A stretch of DNA of 64,000 nt from positions 1 through 64,000 of the forward strand of contig CBIHPK010000007.1 in the NCBI GenBank assembly GCA_966211675.1. Direction: 5' to 3'. This DNA comes from SCUS01 sp966211675. GTDB taxonomy: Bacteria > Myxococcota_A > Polyangia > Polyangiales > Ga0077539. The notes below the pieces were generated by a model. That model worked only from the letters and a program-made list of their open reading frames with translations. It was not told the DNA's origin and did no database searches. A program made the translations under genes and the position numbers. Below are positions 17,263 to 30,499 of this stretch, piece after piece (position 1 is the first letter of the stretch; each line of letters starts with the position of its first letter).

Positions 17263-17881
17263 CCGCCGGGCGAGCGAGGTCGCAGTCCCAGAGCTCGAGG
17301 TCGGCGTGCGAGCGCCTCGGCGCCTCCACCGCCTGCGAGTGCGGCACCCACGGAGCGAAGCGCCAGCCCTCCCGAGAGAGCAGGAGTCCCTCCAGCCACG
17401 CGGCCCACCGCTGGCCGCCGCGGCTGCCCACCACCAGCACCCGCTCGACCAGCACCGTGCGCCGCAGGAGGCCCTCCGGGCCGTTGGCCTCGAGCACCCG
17501 CACGCCCCGAGCGCACCAGCCGTGGAGCGAGCTGCCCCGCCACCGCCGCCACGCGAACCACCGCCGATCGCCGGGCCCCGGGACCATCCCCACGAAGGTC
17601 GTCCTCCCCCGGGCGATCGCGGCCTCGCCGAGCCAGCCGTCCATCTGCGCCTCGCCCAGCCGGAGCGAGCGGTAGCCCTCGCGCCCGCCCTCGGACAGCG
17701 CGCTGATCACCGAGCCGAGGCCCTGGTCGAGCTGCGTCGCCACGAAGGCCCCGGTCCTGGCCGCCGGGGGCAGCTCCATCGGACGCATCCCCAGCGAGCG
17801 CGGGGCCGACGCGCACCCGAGGGTCAGCGCGAACGACACCGCCAGCCTCGCGTCAGCGCGGAGCGCCCGACGCACCGGCAT
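17234..17881 (-). CDS. Hypothetical lipoprotein, last gene of the paired-Cys operon
   Basis: A 215-residue protein with a basic N-terminus, hydrophobic core and lipobox LTLGC (Cys near residue 23). The mature part lacks the paired-Cys repeat of the two genes upstream. It contains a Trp/Arg-rich centre (RRWFAWRRWRGSSLHGWC) and a final SHADLELWDCD segment. Unrecognised. Its start overlaps the end of the preceding gene by 29 bp, so it is almost certainly co-translated with the repeat lipoproteins and may belong to the same envelope assembly. The first in-frame ATG that retains the signal was used. Confidence 0.68.
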   Translation of the reverse strand: MPVRRALRADARLAVSFALTLGCASAPRSLGMRPMELPPAARTGAFVATQLDQGLGSVISALSEGGREGYRSLRLGEAQMDGWLGEAAIARGRTTFVGMVPGPGDRRWFAWRRWRGSSLHGWCARGVRVLEANGPEGLLRRTVLVERVLVVGSRGGQRWAAWLEGLLLSREGWRFAPWVPHSQAVEAPRRSHADLELWDCDLARPAATSAPRPGG

Positions 17882-19565
17882 CCGACTCCCAGCGCAGCCA
17901 CCACGCCTCCGAGGCGCCTCCGCCCGGCGTCGCCCGTCGGGCCTCCACGCCGATCCTCTCGGCGGCCGCTCCGCAGCGACGCACCGCCGCCGTGCCGAAG
18001 CCCTCCTCCACCGCGAGCACGGCCCCGTTGCTGTCGCGCAGGGTGAGCGTGATGGACTCGTCTCCGCCGCTCGCGAGGCCGACGCGCACGCACTGCCCCG
18101 CCGAGCGATCGAGGGAGAGCGTCGCGAGACCGCCGGTCGACCAGGACACCGCGCGAGGGGCCTCGGCCAGGCGCAGCCCCGCGTCCGCGAGGCCGATCAT
18201 CGTGAGCGCCTCCGAGGTCGCCGCGAGCGCCGTCGGGCGGGACCATCCAGGCACGGCGAAGGTCGAGGTGCGCAGCTCGACCGCGCCGGCGCCGCGCTCG
18301 GCCGCCACCCGCACAGAGGTATGCATCGCCGAGGTCGAGGCGCAGCGGGCCACCGCGGCGATGGTCCCCCGCTGCAACCCCTCGGTCACCTGGGCGGGGG
18401 AGTCCTCCACGGCTTCGAGGCGCACCCGGCCCACCCTCGGAGCGCCGCCCGCGATCGCCATCACGCAGTGCCCCGCGGGCACCTCCACCGGCTGCGATCG
18501 CACCTCGCCGGGCTGCAGCGGAATGGGCGCGAGCGCGGGCCCGGCCTGCGGCGCGACGACCTGAGCGGCCACCAGCCGGGCGGTCACCGCGGCGCTCATC
18601 TGCGGCACCGACTGCTGGTCGCCGACGCCGCGACGCACCCCGAGCCAGAGCGCCCCTTCGCCCCCGACGCCCGCCGCGTCGGCGCTGAAGGCGTGCAGCA
18701 CCACCGCCCCCCGGCCCGACCGGCGCTCGACCCGCACCGAGAGAGGACCCTCCGCCCCGGGGCAGAACTGCAACGCCGCGTCCCGGGCGCCCTGCAGGTC
18801 GCTCGCGACCTCGTCGAGGTCGCCGTCGAGCACACGCAGCGACAGCGAGGAGCCCTCGTCATCGCCGAAGGCCGCCACCGTGTAGCAGCGGTCGGGGCTC
18901 ACCTGCAGCGGCAGGAGCACGCTGCCGGCGCCCGACAGGTCGACCAGCCGCGGGTCGCCGTAGCCCTGGAACCCGCGCCTCGCGATGCCGTCGCGGAAGG
19001 TCGTCACCCGGCGCTCGAGCGCGGCGTCTCCGCCCGCAGCCCCGGTGGCCGCTCCGGGGTGGCCGCCCATGGCGCGCGACACCGCGTCGAGCCCGGCGCG
19101 GTCGCTCTTGAAGAGCAGCACCGCGTAGGCCCCCTGGCCGTCGAAGGCCTCGAGCGCGTGGTAGATCCGCCGAGGCGCGGTGGCGCAGAGCTGCACCGTC
19201 GGGTGAGCGTCGACCTCGACGTCCTCCACCACGAGGTCGCCGCTCGGGTCGAAGAGGTGCGCGTCGAGGTCGCGGATGGCCCCGGAGCCCACGGCCACGA
19301 CGGAGATGCACTCGCCCGCCGCGACGTCGAGCGCGCTGGTGACCTGCCCGTGAGGCGCGAGAAAGCCTCGGGAGAGCACCCGATCGAAGCGCACGCTCCC
19401 GGTCGCGACGCTCGCGCGCAGCTCGTCGACGCGGGCCCTCAGGATCTCCTCCCCGCCGACTCCTGGCGTCGCCGCGACACCCACCGGGAGCGTGGTCCCG
19501 GTCCCCTGGTGGCGGCATCCGGCCGCCGTCGCCAGCGCCAGCACGATGGTCGCGCGCGCCCTCAT
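17853..19565 (-). CDS. Lipoprotein with four paired-Cys beta repeats
   Basis: A 570-residue lipoprotein (leader ATIVLALATAAGC). The mature protein contains four copies of a roughly 70-residue unit. Each opens with G-x-C followed by hydrophobic strands and closes with a second Cys about 40-45 residues later, then two more strands: GECISVVAVGSG, DRCYTVAAFGDD, GHCVMAIAGGAP and GQCVRVGLASGG mark the starts, and LCATAPR, FCPGAEG, RCASTSA and RRCGAAA the second Cys. The units look like small beta-sandwiches each closed by one disulfide, similar in feel to PPC domains but with a fixed Cys pair. The ATGA overlap (4 bp) with the upstream gene couples translation. Function unknown; anchoring and position suggest an outer-membrane or periplasmic binding surface. 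Confidence 0.78.
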   Translation of the reverse strand: MRARATIVLALATAAGCRHQGTGTTLPVGVAATPGVGGEEILRARVDELRASVATGSVRFDRVLSRGFLAPHGQVTSALDVAAGECISVVAVGSGAIRDLDAHLFDPSGDLVVEDVEVDAHPTVQLCATAPRRIYHALEAFDGQGAYAVLLFKSDRAGLDAVSRAMGGHPGAATGAAGGDAALERRVTTFRDGIARRGFQGYGDPRLVDLSGAGSVLLPLQVSPDRCYTVAAFGDDEGSSLSLRVLDGDLDEVASDLQGARDAALQFCPGAEGPLSVRVERRSGRGAVVLHAFSADAAGVGGEGALWLGVRRGVGDQQSVPQMSAAVTARLVAAQVVAPQAGPALAPIPLQPGEVRSQPVEVPAGHCVMAIAGGAPRVGRVRLEAVEDSPAQVTEGLQRGTIAAVARCASTSAMHTSVRVAAERGAGAVELRTSTFAVPGWSRPTALAATSEALTMIGLADAGLRLAEAPRAVSWSTGGLATLSLDRSAGQCVRVGLASGGDESITLTLRDSNGAVLAVEEGFGTAAVRRCGAAAERIGVEARRATPGGGASEAWWLRWESDAGASGAPR

Positions 19566-20893
19566 CGGGACGCCTCCTGTCGATATCCCCACAGCGCGAA
19601 TTCTCCTCGTCCAGAAGGCGTGCGCGCGTGCAGGTACGCCCGCGTGGTGCGTGTCGGGCAGGCCCAGATCTGCGCCGGCGATCGAGCGCCGGTGTAGGCC
19701 GCGAGCGGCGCCCCGTCGGGTCGGGTGAGCCAGAGGTCGACCACCCCCGGGGTCGCCACCGCCGCGTAGCGGTAGCACTGGCCCCCGTGCAGGATCACCG
19801 GCACCCGGTGCTCGGCGCCGATCCACGCCGAGCCCAGCAGCGGGGCCATCGCGACCGCCCAGCCCTCGGCGCGCGCGGAGGCGTCGATGGCCACGGCCGC
19901 CGCGCGGAGGCGGTCGGGCAGCGCGCCCGGCGCCAGGAGGCGGTCCGGCGTCGGGGCCTCGGCCAGCGCCAGCGACCACTCGCCGGAGCCCGAGTAGAGC
20001 CGCAGCTCGATGGAGTGCGGGCCGCTGTCGCTCGCGCAGAAGCTCACCTCGGGCCGGGCGTCGAGCCCCACGTCCTGGCCGATGATCTCCCCGCTCGGAG
20101 CGCGCACCACGATGTCGATGTCCTCGACGCGCTCGCCACCGAAGGCCATGGCCGTGTAGCAGTGCCCGGCGCTGAGCTCCCACGGGTGCTGCTCGCTGCG
20201 GCCTCGGGGCATGTTGCCGTTCACCACGCCGCCCTCGCGCCGGTAGCCGCGGGCGCCGAGCGAGGCCAGCGCCGTCTCGATGGCCTGCGCGGGAGGGCGC
20301 ACCGCCGGGTCGCGACCGAGCGCTCCGCGAGGGGTGCGCACGCCGTTGGAGACGCCCCGCGGACGGTCGCGGAGCACGTCGCCGAGGGGGGGCGCGAGCG
20401 GCGGCGGGTCGGCCATCGCGAGCAGGGCGATCTCGCCGGTTCCGACGACCGCGCTGGTCATCACGAAGAGGGTCGTGGGCGCGGTGACGCAGGCCCGCAC
20501 GAAGGGGTGCGCGTCGTCGCGGGTGTCCTGTCCGAGCTCGGCGCCGTCGCCGTTGAGCACCCGCAGGTCGAGGTTGCCCATCTCCGGCATACCCACCGCG
20601 GTAAAGCCGAGGCACTGCGGGCGCTCGACCCGGAGCGTCGAGCCGTGCGCCCCGCCCTGCCGGAGGAACATCACCGGCGCCTCCCCGAAGGGATGCGCCC
20701 CCCGCTCGCGAAAGGCCTGTCGCACCCTCGCCACGCGGTCGGCCAGCTCGGGCACCGGCGAGGTCGGGGCCGCGGCCGCGGTGGGCGGAGCGACGCGATC
20801 GGCCGACGGGGTCGTGGGCGACGAGGGGCGCGCGGCGGAGCAGCCCGCCAGCAGCGAGAGCGCGAGGGGGACGCAGCGAAGGGGGTCACGCAT
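19562..20893 (-). CDS. Lipoprotein with three paired-Cys beta repeats
   Basis: A 443-residue lipoprotein (leader PLALSLLAGC, Cys near residue 18) with a Pro/Ala/Thr linker, then three copies of the same paired-Cys unit seen in the next gene. The starts are PQCLGFTAVGMP, GHCYTAMAFGGE and GQCYRYAAVATP; the matching second Cys sit in RACVTAP, SFCASDSG and WACPTRT. Between repeats 1 and 2 lies an Arg/Pro-rich spacer (RDRPRGVSNGVRTPRG). The sequence DLDLRV/DIDIVV/DLWLTR near each repeat centre with a following DG/SG turn is conserved between both proteins. It overlaps the DUF1517 gene by 8 bp and the next lipoprotein gene by 4 bp. Confidence 0.78.
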   Translation of the reverse strand: MRDPLRCVPLALSLLAGCSAARPSSPTTPSADRVAPPTAAAAPTSPVPELADRVARVRQAFRERGAHPFGEAPVMFLRQGGAHGSTLRVERPQCLGFTAVGMPEMGNLDLRVLNGDGAELGQDTRDDAHPFVRACVTAPTTLFVMTSAVVGTGEIALLAMADPPPLAPPLGDVLRDRPRGVSNGVRTPRGALGRDPAVRPPAQAIETALASLGARGYRREGGVVNGNMPRGRSEQHPWELSAGHCYTAMAFGGERVEDIDIVVRAPSGEIIGQDVGLDARPEVSFCASDSGPHSIELRLYSGSGEWSLALAEAPTPDRLLAPGALPDRLRAAAVAIDASARAEGWAVAMAPLLGSAWIGAEHRVPVILHGGQCYRYAAVATPGVVDLWLTRPDGAPLAAYTGARSPAQIWACPTRTTRAYLHARTPSGRGEFALWGYRQEASR

Positions 20894-21437
20894 CGAGCGC
20901 GGTGAGCTCCGGGTAGCGGGTGATCATGGCGTCGAGGGACATCCGGTCGACGTCGACGGAGGGGGACCAGATCACCTCCAGGGCGACCACGACGGCGTCG
21001 AGCGATCGGAGCGCGGTGAGCGACGCGAGCAGCCCCGCCCGGTCGTCGGCGCGGCAGGGCGGGAGCGAGCCCACGGCCCCGAGCACCACGCTCACCACCA
21101 GGTGCCCGGGGACCGAGGGGTCGCCCTCCACCACCGCGGGCGTGCTCACCTCGTTGCGGCGCGTCTCGATGGGGTAGCGGCTGCGGAGCTCGTCGGCCAT
21201 CGCGTCGAAGAAGGGCGGCGCGTCGTCGAGGGACTTCTCCACGTCGACCAGGAGGACGTGCGAGGCCGCCGAGGCGTCCTGGAGCAGTCGCCCGGCCACC
21301 CGGTGGAGCGCGGCGAGCCGGCCGTCGTCGGTGGCGAGGTCGGCCGCGGCGGCCATCGCGTCGAGGTCGCGCTGCAGCGCCGGGCGCGCCGAGGGACCGA
21401 AGCCCACCGAGAGTCTGCGCACCGTGAACTGCTGCAT
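20886..21437 (-). CDS. DUF1517 family protein
   Basis: A 183-residue soluble protein matching the DUF1517 pattern: an N-terminal QFTVRRLSVGF segment, the central DVEKSLDDAPPFFDAMADELRSRYPIETRRNE region, a strand-rich part (GHLVVSVVLGAVGSLP), and the family ending (VVVALEVIWSPSVD..D.MSLDAMITRYPEL). DUF1517 proteins are known from cyanobacteria, plants and proteobacteria, usually membrane-anchored. This one has no membrane helix and appears to be the globular part alone. No biochemical role is established. It is the first of four overlapping genes leading into the paired-Cys lipoproteins, 15 bp after the methyltransferase gene. Confidence 0.78.
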   Translation of the reverse strand: MQQFTVRRLSVGFGPSARPALQRDLDAMAAAADLATDDGRLAALHRVAGRLLQDASAASHVLLVDVEKSLDDAPPFFDAMADELRSRYPIETRRNEVSTPAVVEGDPSVPGHLVVSVVLGAVGSLPPCRADDRAGLLASLTALRSLDAVVVALEVIWSPSVDVDRMSLDAMITRYPELTALDA

Positions 21438-21452
21438 GGGATTTCCGGTCCT

Positions 21453-23063
21453 CTAGGCGGGGCGCTCGAGGCGTTGGAGCTCGACCTCGAGCCCGCCCAG
21501 ATCGATGCGCTGCCATTGCGTGAGACGCAAGCCCGCGCGCACCCCCGCCTGGCGCACCCGCGGGTCCATCGGCGAGAGCCACACCATCCGGCCCCCCGGC
21601 ACGAGCGAGCGCGCCGCGTGCGCGACGAAGCGCTCCAGCATCGCTCCCACGTCCTGGCCGAAGCCCACCCGGTGCCCCATCGGGGGGTTGGTCAGGATCA
21701 GCGACACCCCCTCCGGCGCCGGGTCGAGCGCGTCGCCCTGCACCAGGCTCACCCTCGCGTAGCCCGTCAGGTTCAGCCTCGCGGCCTCGAGCGCTCCGGC
21801 GTCGAGGTCCCGTCCCTCCATGCGCGCGTAGGGCCCGAGCCTCCCTCGCTCCGCGAGCTCCAGCCCGGAGCCCACGAAGGGGTCCCACACCACGTCGTCG
21901 GCGGACACGCCCGCCACCCGCGCCAGCGCCGCGGCCACCGTCGGATGCGACGACGCCGCCACCTCCGCCCGCCGGTAGCCGAAGCGCGGGTCGCTCAGCT
22001 TCCTCGGGCGCAGCAGCACCTGCACCCGGTCGGGCAGCTCCCGCACCAGCACCTCCCAGGTGCTGTCCTTCGGGTCGTTGACCAGCGCCGGGCAGAGCGC
22101 CGCGATGCGCGACACGACCCGCCACGTGAGCGCCCGGCGGTGCCCCCCTTCGGCCCACTCGATGCGATACCGGATGGTCCGCAGCGTGAAGCTCTCCAGG
22201 ATGCGCAGCGATCCGGGAGAGAGCACCGCGGACACCACGGCCTCGGCGACGTCGCCGTCGGCGGGCTTCATCACCGGCGCGATCACGAAGGCCATCGACT
22301 GGAAGATGCGCGAGCGGAAGATCGTCTCGAGCGACCCGGAGAGCATCACCCGCACCCGGCCGGGGCCCATCACCACCGGCCCCCAGGAGGGGTCGAACTC
22401 CGCCGCCAGCAGCGACTCCAGGCCGCGCTTGCAGGTGAGCTCCACGTTGGCCGCCGCGCGCGGGACGCCCCTCGGCTCGACCGCCGATCCGGCGCTCCGG
22501 TGCATGGTGCGCTCGACCATGAGCGTCGCCTGGTCGATGGCCTTCTGTAGCCTCGGGTCGCCGCTCGCCACGCGCTGCATCAACGAGCGGGTCCTGGCGC
22601 CCCCGACGCGGCCCAGCGACTGCGCCACGGACACGCGGTGGTCGACGCGCTCCTCGCGCTCCCAGGCGGCGAGCAGCGCGTCCTCGGCCACGGGCAGCGG
22701 CGAGCGACCCAGCAGCAGGATGGCGTTGCGCCGGGTCTTCGGGTCCTCGTCCTCCAGTCGGTCGAGCACCCAGTGCCAGGTCTCCTCGCTCCGCGGCGCC
22801 AGCGAGGGCGCCGCGAGCAGACGCCCGACCAGCTTCACCAGCCTCCCCCGCATCGGGGGCCGGGCCTCCGGGAAGCGCTCCAGCGCCCGGTCGAGGGCCT
22901 CGTCCGGGTGCGCCAGCACCGCGCGCTGGATGTCGTCCACCGCGTCGTCGTCCTCCGTGTCCAGCAGCCCCACCAGCGCGGCCACGTCTTTACGCCGCGG
23001 GGTAAAGCCCTTGTCCTTGACGGCCGCCAGCAGCGCCTTCCCCTGTCGTTGGGCGAGGTCCAT
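21453..23063 (-). CDS. HEAT-repeat + THUMP-type RNA methyltransferase
   Basis: A 536-residue fusion. Residues 1-180 are HEAT-like helical repeats (NAILLLGRSPLPVAEDALLAA, DHRVSVAQSLGRVGG). Residues about 205-330 resemble the THUMP/N-terminal RNA-binding region of the UPF0020/RlmL-Trm14 group (ELTCKRGLESLLAAEF, FRSRIFQSMAFVI). Residues 365-536 are a Rossmann methyltransferase with SAM motif WDPFVGSGLELAERG and catalytic NPPMGHRVG, the N-P-P-x signature of amino-group methylation on RNA bases (m2G type). The probable role is N2-guanine methylation of rRNA or tRNA; the exact site is unknown. The HEAT extension is unusual for this family. It sits 3 bp downstream of ettA, fitting a translation-related job. 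Confidence 0.82.
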   Translation of the reverse strand: MDLAQRQGKALLAAVKDKGFTPRRKDVAALVGLLDTEDDDAVDDIQRAVLAHPDEALDRALERFPEARPPMRGRLVKLVGRLLAAPSLAPRSEETWHWVLDRLEDEDPKTRRNAILLLGRSPLPVAEDALLAAWEREERVDHRVSVAQSLGRVGGARTRSLMQRVASGDPRLQKAIDQATLMVERTMHRSAGSAVEPRGVPRAAANVELTCKRGLESLLAAEFDPSWGPVVMGPGRVRVMLSGSLETIFRSRIFQSMAFVIAPVMKPADGDVAEAVVSAVLSPGSLRILESFTLRTIRYRIEWAEGGHRRALTWRVVSRIAALCPALVNDPKDSTWEVLVRELPDRVQVLLRPRKLSDPRFGYRRAEVAASSHPTVAAALARVAGVSADDVVWDPFVGSGLELAERGRLGPYARMEGRDLDAGALEAARLNLTGYARVSLVQGDALDPAPEGVSLILTNPPMGHRVGFGQDVGAMLERFVAHAARSLVPGGRMVWLSPMDPRVRQAGVRAGLRLTQWQRIDLGGLEVELQRLERPA

Positions 23064-23066
23064 CGG

Positions 23067-24740
<1,674 letters not shown>

Positions 24741-24764
24741 CGCTCGCCTTCGCTGGTCCGGTAC

Positions 24765-24788
24765 GGCGGACGTGCTCTCGCGTCCGCC
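24765..24788. promoter_or_regulatory. 8-bp dyad in the ettA/phosphoesterase divergent region
   Basis: GGCGGACG and CGTCCGCC are separated by 8 bases. The dyad lies 25 bp upstream of the ettA start and 19 bp before a -10-like TATCAT (24807-24812) oriented toward the phosphoesterase gene. Operator or hairpin; not distinguishable by eye. Confidence 0.3.
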
Positions 24789-24874
24789 CCGGTGGACGCG
24801 GTTTTCTATCATGCCTCCGTCCGCCCACGGGGCCGCGAAATGGGTCATCCTCTGCACTGGAGACCTTAGAAATC

Positions 24875-26323
24875 TTGCGTCACACGCTGGTCATCTCGGA
24901 TGTGCATCTCTGCGAGGGCGTCCCAGGCGACGACCTCTGGATGCGCTGGCGGCAGAACCCCTATTTCCCCGACACGGAGTTCTCGGCGGTGGTCGATCAC
25001 CTCCTCGGCGGGGTGCTCGGCCCGGACGACCGCGTCGACCTGGTCTTCAACGGCGACCTCTTCGACTTCGACGCCGGCCGGGTCATCGACGGCAAGGCCC
25101 TCTTCGAGGACCTCCCCCGCACCGAGCCGGTGGCCATCGACCTCCTCGACCGCATCCTCGCCGACCACGAGGGCTACGTCGGCGCCCTCGCCCGCCTGCT
25201 GCGGGCGGGCCACCGGGTCATCTTCGTCTCGGGCAACCACGACCCGCAGCTCGGCTTCCCCGGCGTGCGCATCCGACTGCGAGAGCGCCTCGCCACCGCC
25301 GCGGGCCACGTCCGCTACGGCGACAACGTGCTCTTCCGCGCGTGGTTCTGGCAGGGGCCCGACGGCATCCACGTCGAGCACGGCAACCAGTACGACACGT
25401 ACTGCTCCTTCCGGTACCCGATGGCCCCCTTCCTGCCGCCGGAGCGGGGGCGGGACCGGGAGATCCACGCCACCGTCGGCTCCATGGCCTTCCGCCTGCT
25501 GGGCGCCCGGCTGGGCTTCCTCAACCCCCACGTCGACGCGTCCTTCCTCATGGACCTCGACGGGTACCTCCGGCACTGGTTCAAGCACTACATGTTCACC
25601 GAGCACTCGCTCGCGCTCACGTGGCTGAAGGGCGCCTTCACCATCGCCACGCGCGTCGCCCTCGGCCGGGACAAGGGCTCCCCCGACCGCGCCGACCAGG
25701 ACGTCCAGGCGGCCTCGCACGAGACCGGCGCCGACGTCGACGACATCGCCCAGCACCGGGCGCTCTTCGCCGCCCCCGCGGAGGAGTCCTTCCACCGGGT
25801 GCTGCGGGAGTTCTGGGTCGACCGCATGACCCTCGGCGGGCTCTCCGCCATCGCGGTGCTCACGCCCGCGTTCTTCCGCAACCGCACCGCCGTGGGCATC
25901 GCCGTGGGCCTGCCCCTGCTCTTCGCCGCCTACGAGCTCGCGACGCCCAAGATCACCCTCGACGACAACTACCGGCTCATCGCGACGCGCGCCGAGACCA
26001 TCCAGGAGATCTACCACCTCAAGGCCGTGATCTTCGGCCACACGCACGTCCCCTACGGACGCTGGCGCGACGGGGTCTTCTTCGGCAACTCGGGCACCTG
26101 GTCGGCCGCCTACCGCGACCTGGAGTGCAGCGTCCCGGTCGACCCGCGAGGCAAGCCCGTGATCTGGCTCACCGCCGACGACGGTCGCCTCTCCGGCGGC
26201 CTTCACCGCTGGAACGGCCAGGCCCTCGTTCCTGATTTCGAGAAGGTCGCGCCGGTGGACCACCAGCGCTTCAGCGAGTCGATGCCGCCTGACCCGGGGG
26301 AGCCCGAAGCCGTCCCGGCGTGA
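24875..26323 (+). CDS. Calcineurin-like metallophosphoesterase
   Basis: A 482-residue enzyme with the full two-metal phosphoesterase motif set: D-x-H (ISDVH, residues 8-11), GD (NGDLFDFD, 59-66), GNHD (120-123), and the C-terminal GHTHVP near residue 390. The N-terminal half resembles LpxH-type UDP-2,3-diacylglucosamine pyrophosphatases, but the protein is about twice their length. It has a long insert and a hydrophobic segment (about 322-352, FFRNRTAVGIAVGLPLLFAAYEL) that may contact the membrane. The substrate is therefore open. The only start that keeps the first metal motif is TTG at 24875, an uncommon codon. A hairpin spanning its stop may terminate transcription. Confidence 0.85.
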   Translation: MRHTLVISDVHLCEGVPGDDLWMRWRQNPYFPDTEFSAVVDHLLGGVLGPDDRVDLVFNGDLFDFDAGRVIDGKALFEDLPRTEPVAIDLLDRILADHEGYVGALARLLRAGHRVIFVSGNHDPQLGFPGVRIRLRERLATAAGHVRYGDNVLFRAWFWQGPDGIHVEHGNQYDTYCSFRYPMAPFLPPERGRDREIHATVGSMAFRLLGARLGFLNPHVDASFLMDLDGYLRHWFKHYMFTEHSLALTWLKGAFTIATRVALGRDKGSPDRADQDVQAASHETGADVDDIAQHRALFAAPAEESFHRVLREFWVDRMTLGGLSAIAVLTPAFFRNRTAVGIAVGLPLLFAAYELATPKITLDDNYRLIATRAETIQEIYHLKAVIFGHTHVPYGRWRDGVFFGNSGTWSAAYRDLECSVPVDPRGKPVIWLTADDGRLSGGLHRWNGQALVPDFEKVAPVDHQRFSESMPPDPGEPEAVPA

Positions 26324-26335
26324 TGCCGGAACGGC
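26309..26335. terminator. Candidate bidirectional terminator hairpin
   Basis: An 11-bp stem with one mismatch (GCCGTCCCGGC with GCCGGAACGGC) encloses the loop GTGAT, overlapping the phosphoesterase stop. It lies between the convergent phosphoesterase and aconitase genes. There is no T-run on either side, so it may be a Rho-assisted or weak terminator. Confidence 0.4.
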
Positions 26336-26351
26336 CTCCCTGGCCCGCGGA

Positions 26352-29072
<2,721 letters not shown>

Positions 29073-29150
29073 GTTGGACGGGTGTCTAGCGTCCGCCGCA
29101 TGGACTCGTCAACGGACCTCCGACCGCGCGCGGGGGGTTCCTCCGGGGCC

Positions 29151-30464
29151 CTACGCGCCAGCGTCCGCCGGGAGGAAGCGGCTCAGCCCCTGGTGCCTCG
29201 GGGTGAGCTTGCCGGCCGCCACCACCACCGCGGTCTGCAGGGCGGTGGGGAGACCGCCCACGCCGCCCTCGTAGCGCGTCCCGTAGAACGCCCGGATGAA
29301 GGGCACGAGCGCGCGGCTGAAGTCGAAGCTCGCGTCTCGCGGAAGGGCGCATGGAAGGTTGTCCACCGCCATGATCGCCACGCCCTCGCCCGCCACCCCG
29401 ACCGTCGCCTGGCGCGTCGCCGGGTCGTACACGAACGCGGGCTCGTCGTTCTGCGTGGCCATGACGGTCCACTCGATGCCGCCGTCGATGTCGCAGGCCA
29501 CGTCGCCGAGGGCCACCGGGAGCGTGCGGTCCCGGTACATGCGCCGCAGCGTCGAGTCGTCGAGCAGCCGCGGGAAGCGCGCGTCCCAGTAGAGCCCGTT
29601 CACCAGCGCGGCGCAGTAGGGCAGGTACATCGCCCCCACGTTGAGGTAGCGCTCGGGGTGCGCGAGGTAGCGGGTGAAGTCGAAGCGCCGGGTGCCCGCG
29701 GTGACGAAGATCTCCGCGTCCTTCACGTGGAGCACCCGCAGCGTGCGGTCGTCCGGCGAGTCCGTCGGCAGCGCGATGGCCTCGCTCACCGTGCACGGGA
29801 TCGCGCCCACGAGCTCGAAGTACTCCAGCGCCCCGTGCGAGACGCGGCCCTCGCCGGTCACCGCCACCACGAAGGGCGCCAGCGCCGCGGGGCCCTCCTT
29901 ACGCAGCTCGGTAAGCAGCTCCCGCGTGTGAGCCACCATCTCCGCGAGGTCGCGGTACTCCACCGCGTGCCGCAGGCCCACGAGCGCCGACGGGTGGCCG
30001 AGCGCGGCGAGCCGGTGCGCGAGGGTCCAGAGCGTCTCGTGCGCGCCGGCGAGGCCCGCGTAGCGACCGAAGGCCACCTGCCGCACGCCCGCGTCGTCGA
30101 CGATCACCTCGTAGTCGATGAGCGTGGCGCCCTGCTTCATGAAGTGCGCGAGCAGCGGCATGTTGTGCGACTGGCCCTTGATGGTGTGCGAGAAGCACAT
30201 CACCACCTGACCCGGCTTCACCTGCGAGGGCTTGACCTCCTTCACCCCGACGATGAAGCGGCAGTCCGTGGCGTCGTCGACCAGCGTCGCGCCCGCGGCG
30301 GCGAACTCCGCGTCGTCGAGGGCCCGCGTGGGCGAGCGCTCGACCCGCACCGCGATGCCCGACGCGACCAGCCCCCGCACCTCCTCGGGCACCAGCGGAA
30401 CCCGCCGCTCCCACTTGTTCTTCGTCTCTCTCAGGATCCCGATCGCGTCGCGCAGTTCGCTCAT
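29151..30464 (-). CDS. Lysine-ketoglutarate reductase-like (saccharopine-forming) dehydrogenase
   Basis: A 437-residue protein of the AlaDH/PNT-N fold. Its N-terminus (IGILRETKNKWERRVPLVPEEV) matches the lysine-2-oxoglutarate reductase half of animal and plant AASS rather than alanine dehydrogenase. Downstream landmarks are CFSHTIKGQSHNMPLL, LIDYEVIVDDAGVRQVAFGRYAGLAGA, and FVVAVTGEGRVSHGALE at the nucleotide-binding core. It lacks the saccharopine dehydrogenase half, so it would only condense lysine with 2-oxoglutarate, or act on a related amino acid. The preferred ATG (30464) precedes SELRDAIG; an upstream in-frame codon (30503) would add 13 poorly ordered residues. It lies between a pair of unknown coupled genes and aconitase, all on the minus strand. 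Confidence 0.8.
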   Translation of the reverse strand: MSELRDAIGILRETKNKWERRVPLVPEEVRGLVASGIAVRVERSPTRALDDAEFAAAGATLVDDATDCRFIVGVKEVKPSQVKPGQVVMCFSHTIKGQSHNMPLLAHFMKQGATLIDYEVIVDDAGVRQVAFGRYAGLAGAHETLWTLAHRLAALGHPSALVGLRHAVEYRDLAEMVAHTRELLTELRKEGPAALAPFVVAVTGEGRVSHGALEYFELVGAIPCTVSEAIALPTDSPDDRTLRVLHVKDAEIFVTAGTRRFDFTRYLAHPERYLNVGAMYLPYCAALVNGLYWDARFPRLLDDSTLRRMYRDRTLPVALGDVACDIDGGIEWTVMATQNDEPAFVYDPATRQATVGVAGEGVAIMAVDNLPCALPRDASFDFSRALVPFIRAFYGTRYEGGVGGLPTALQTAVVVAAGKLTPRHQGLSRFLPADAGA

Positions 30465-30499
30465 GGCGCGCGCACTCTCCCCACCGCCCGCGCCTCCGG

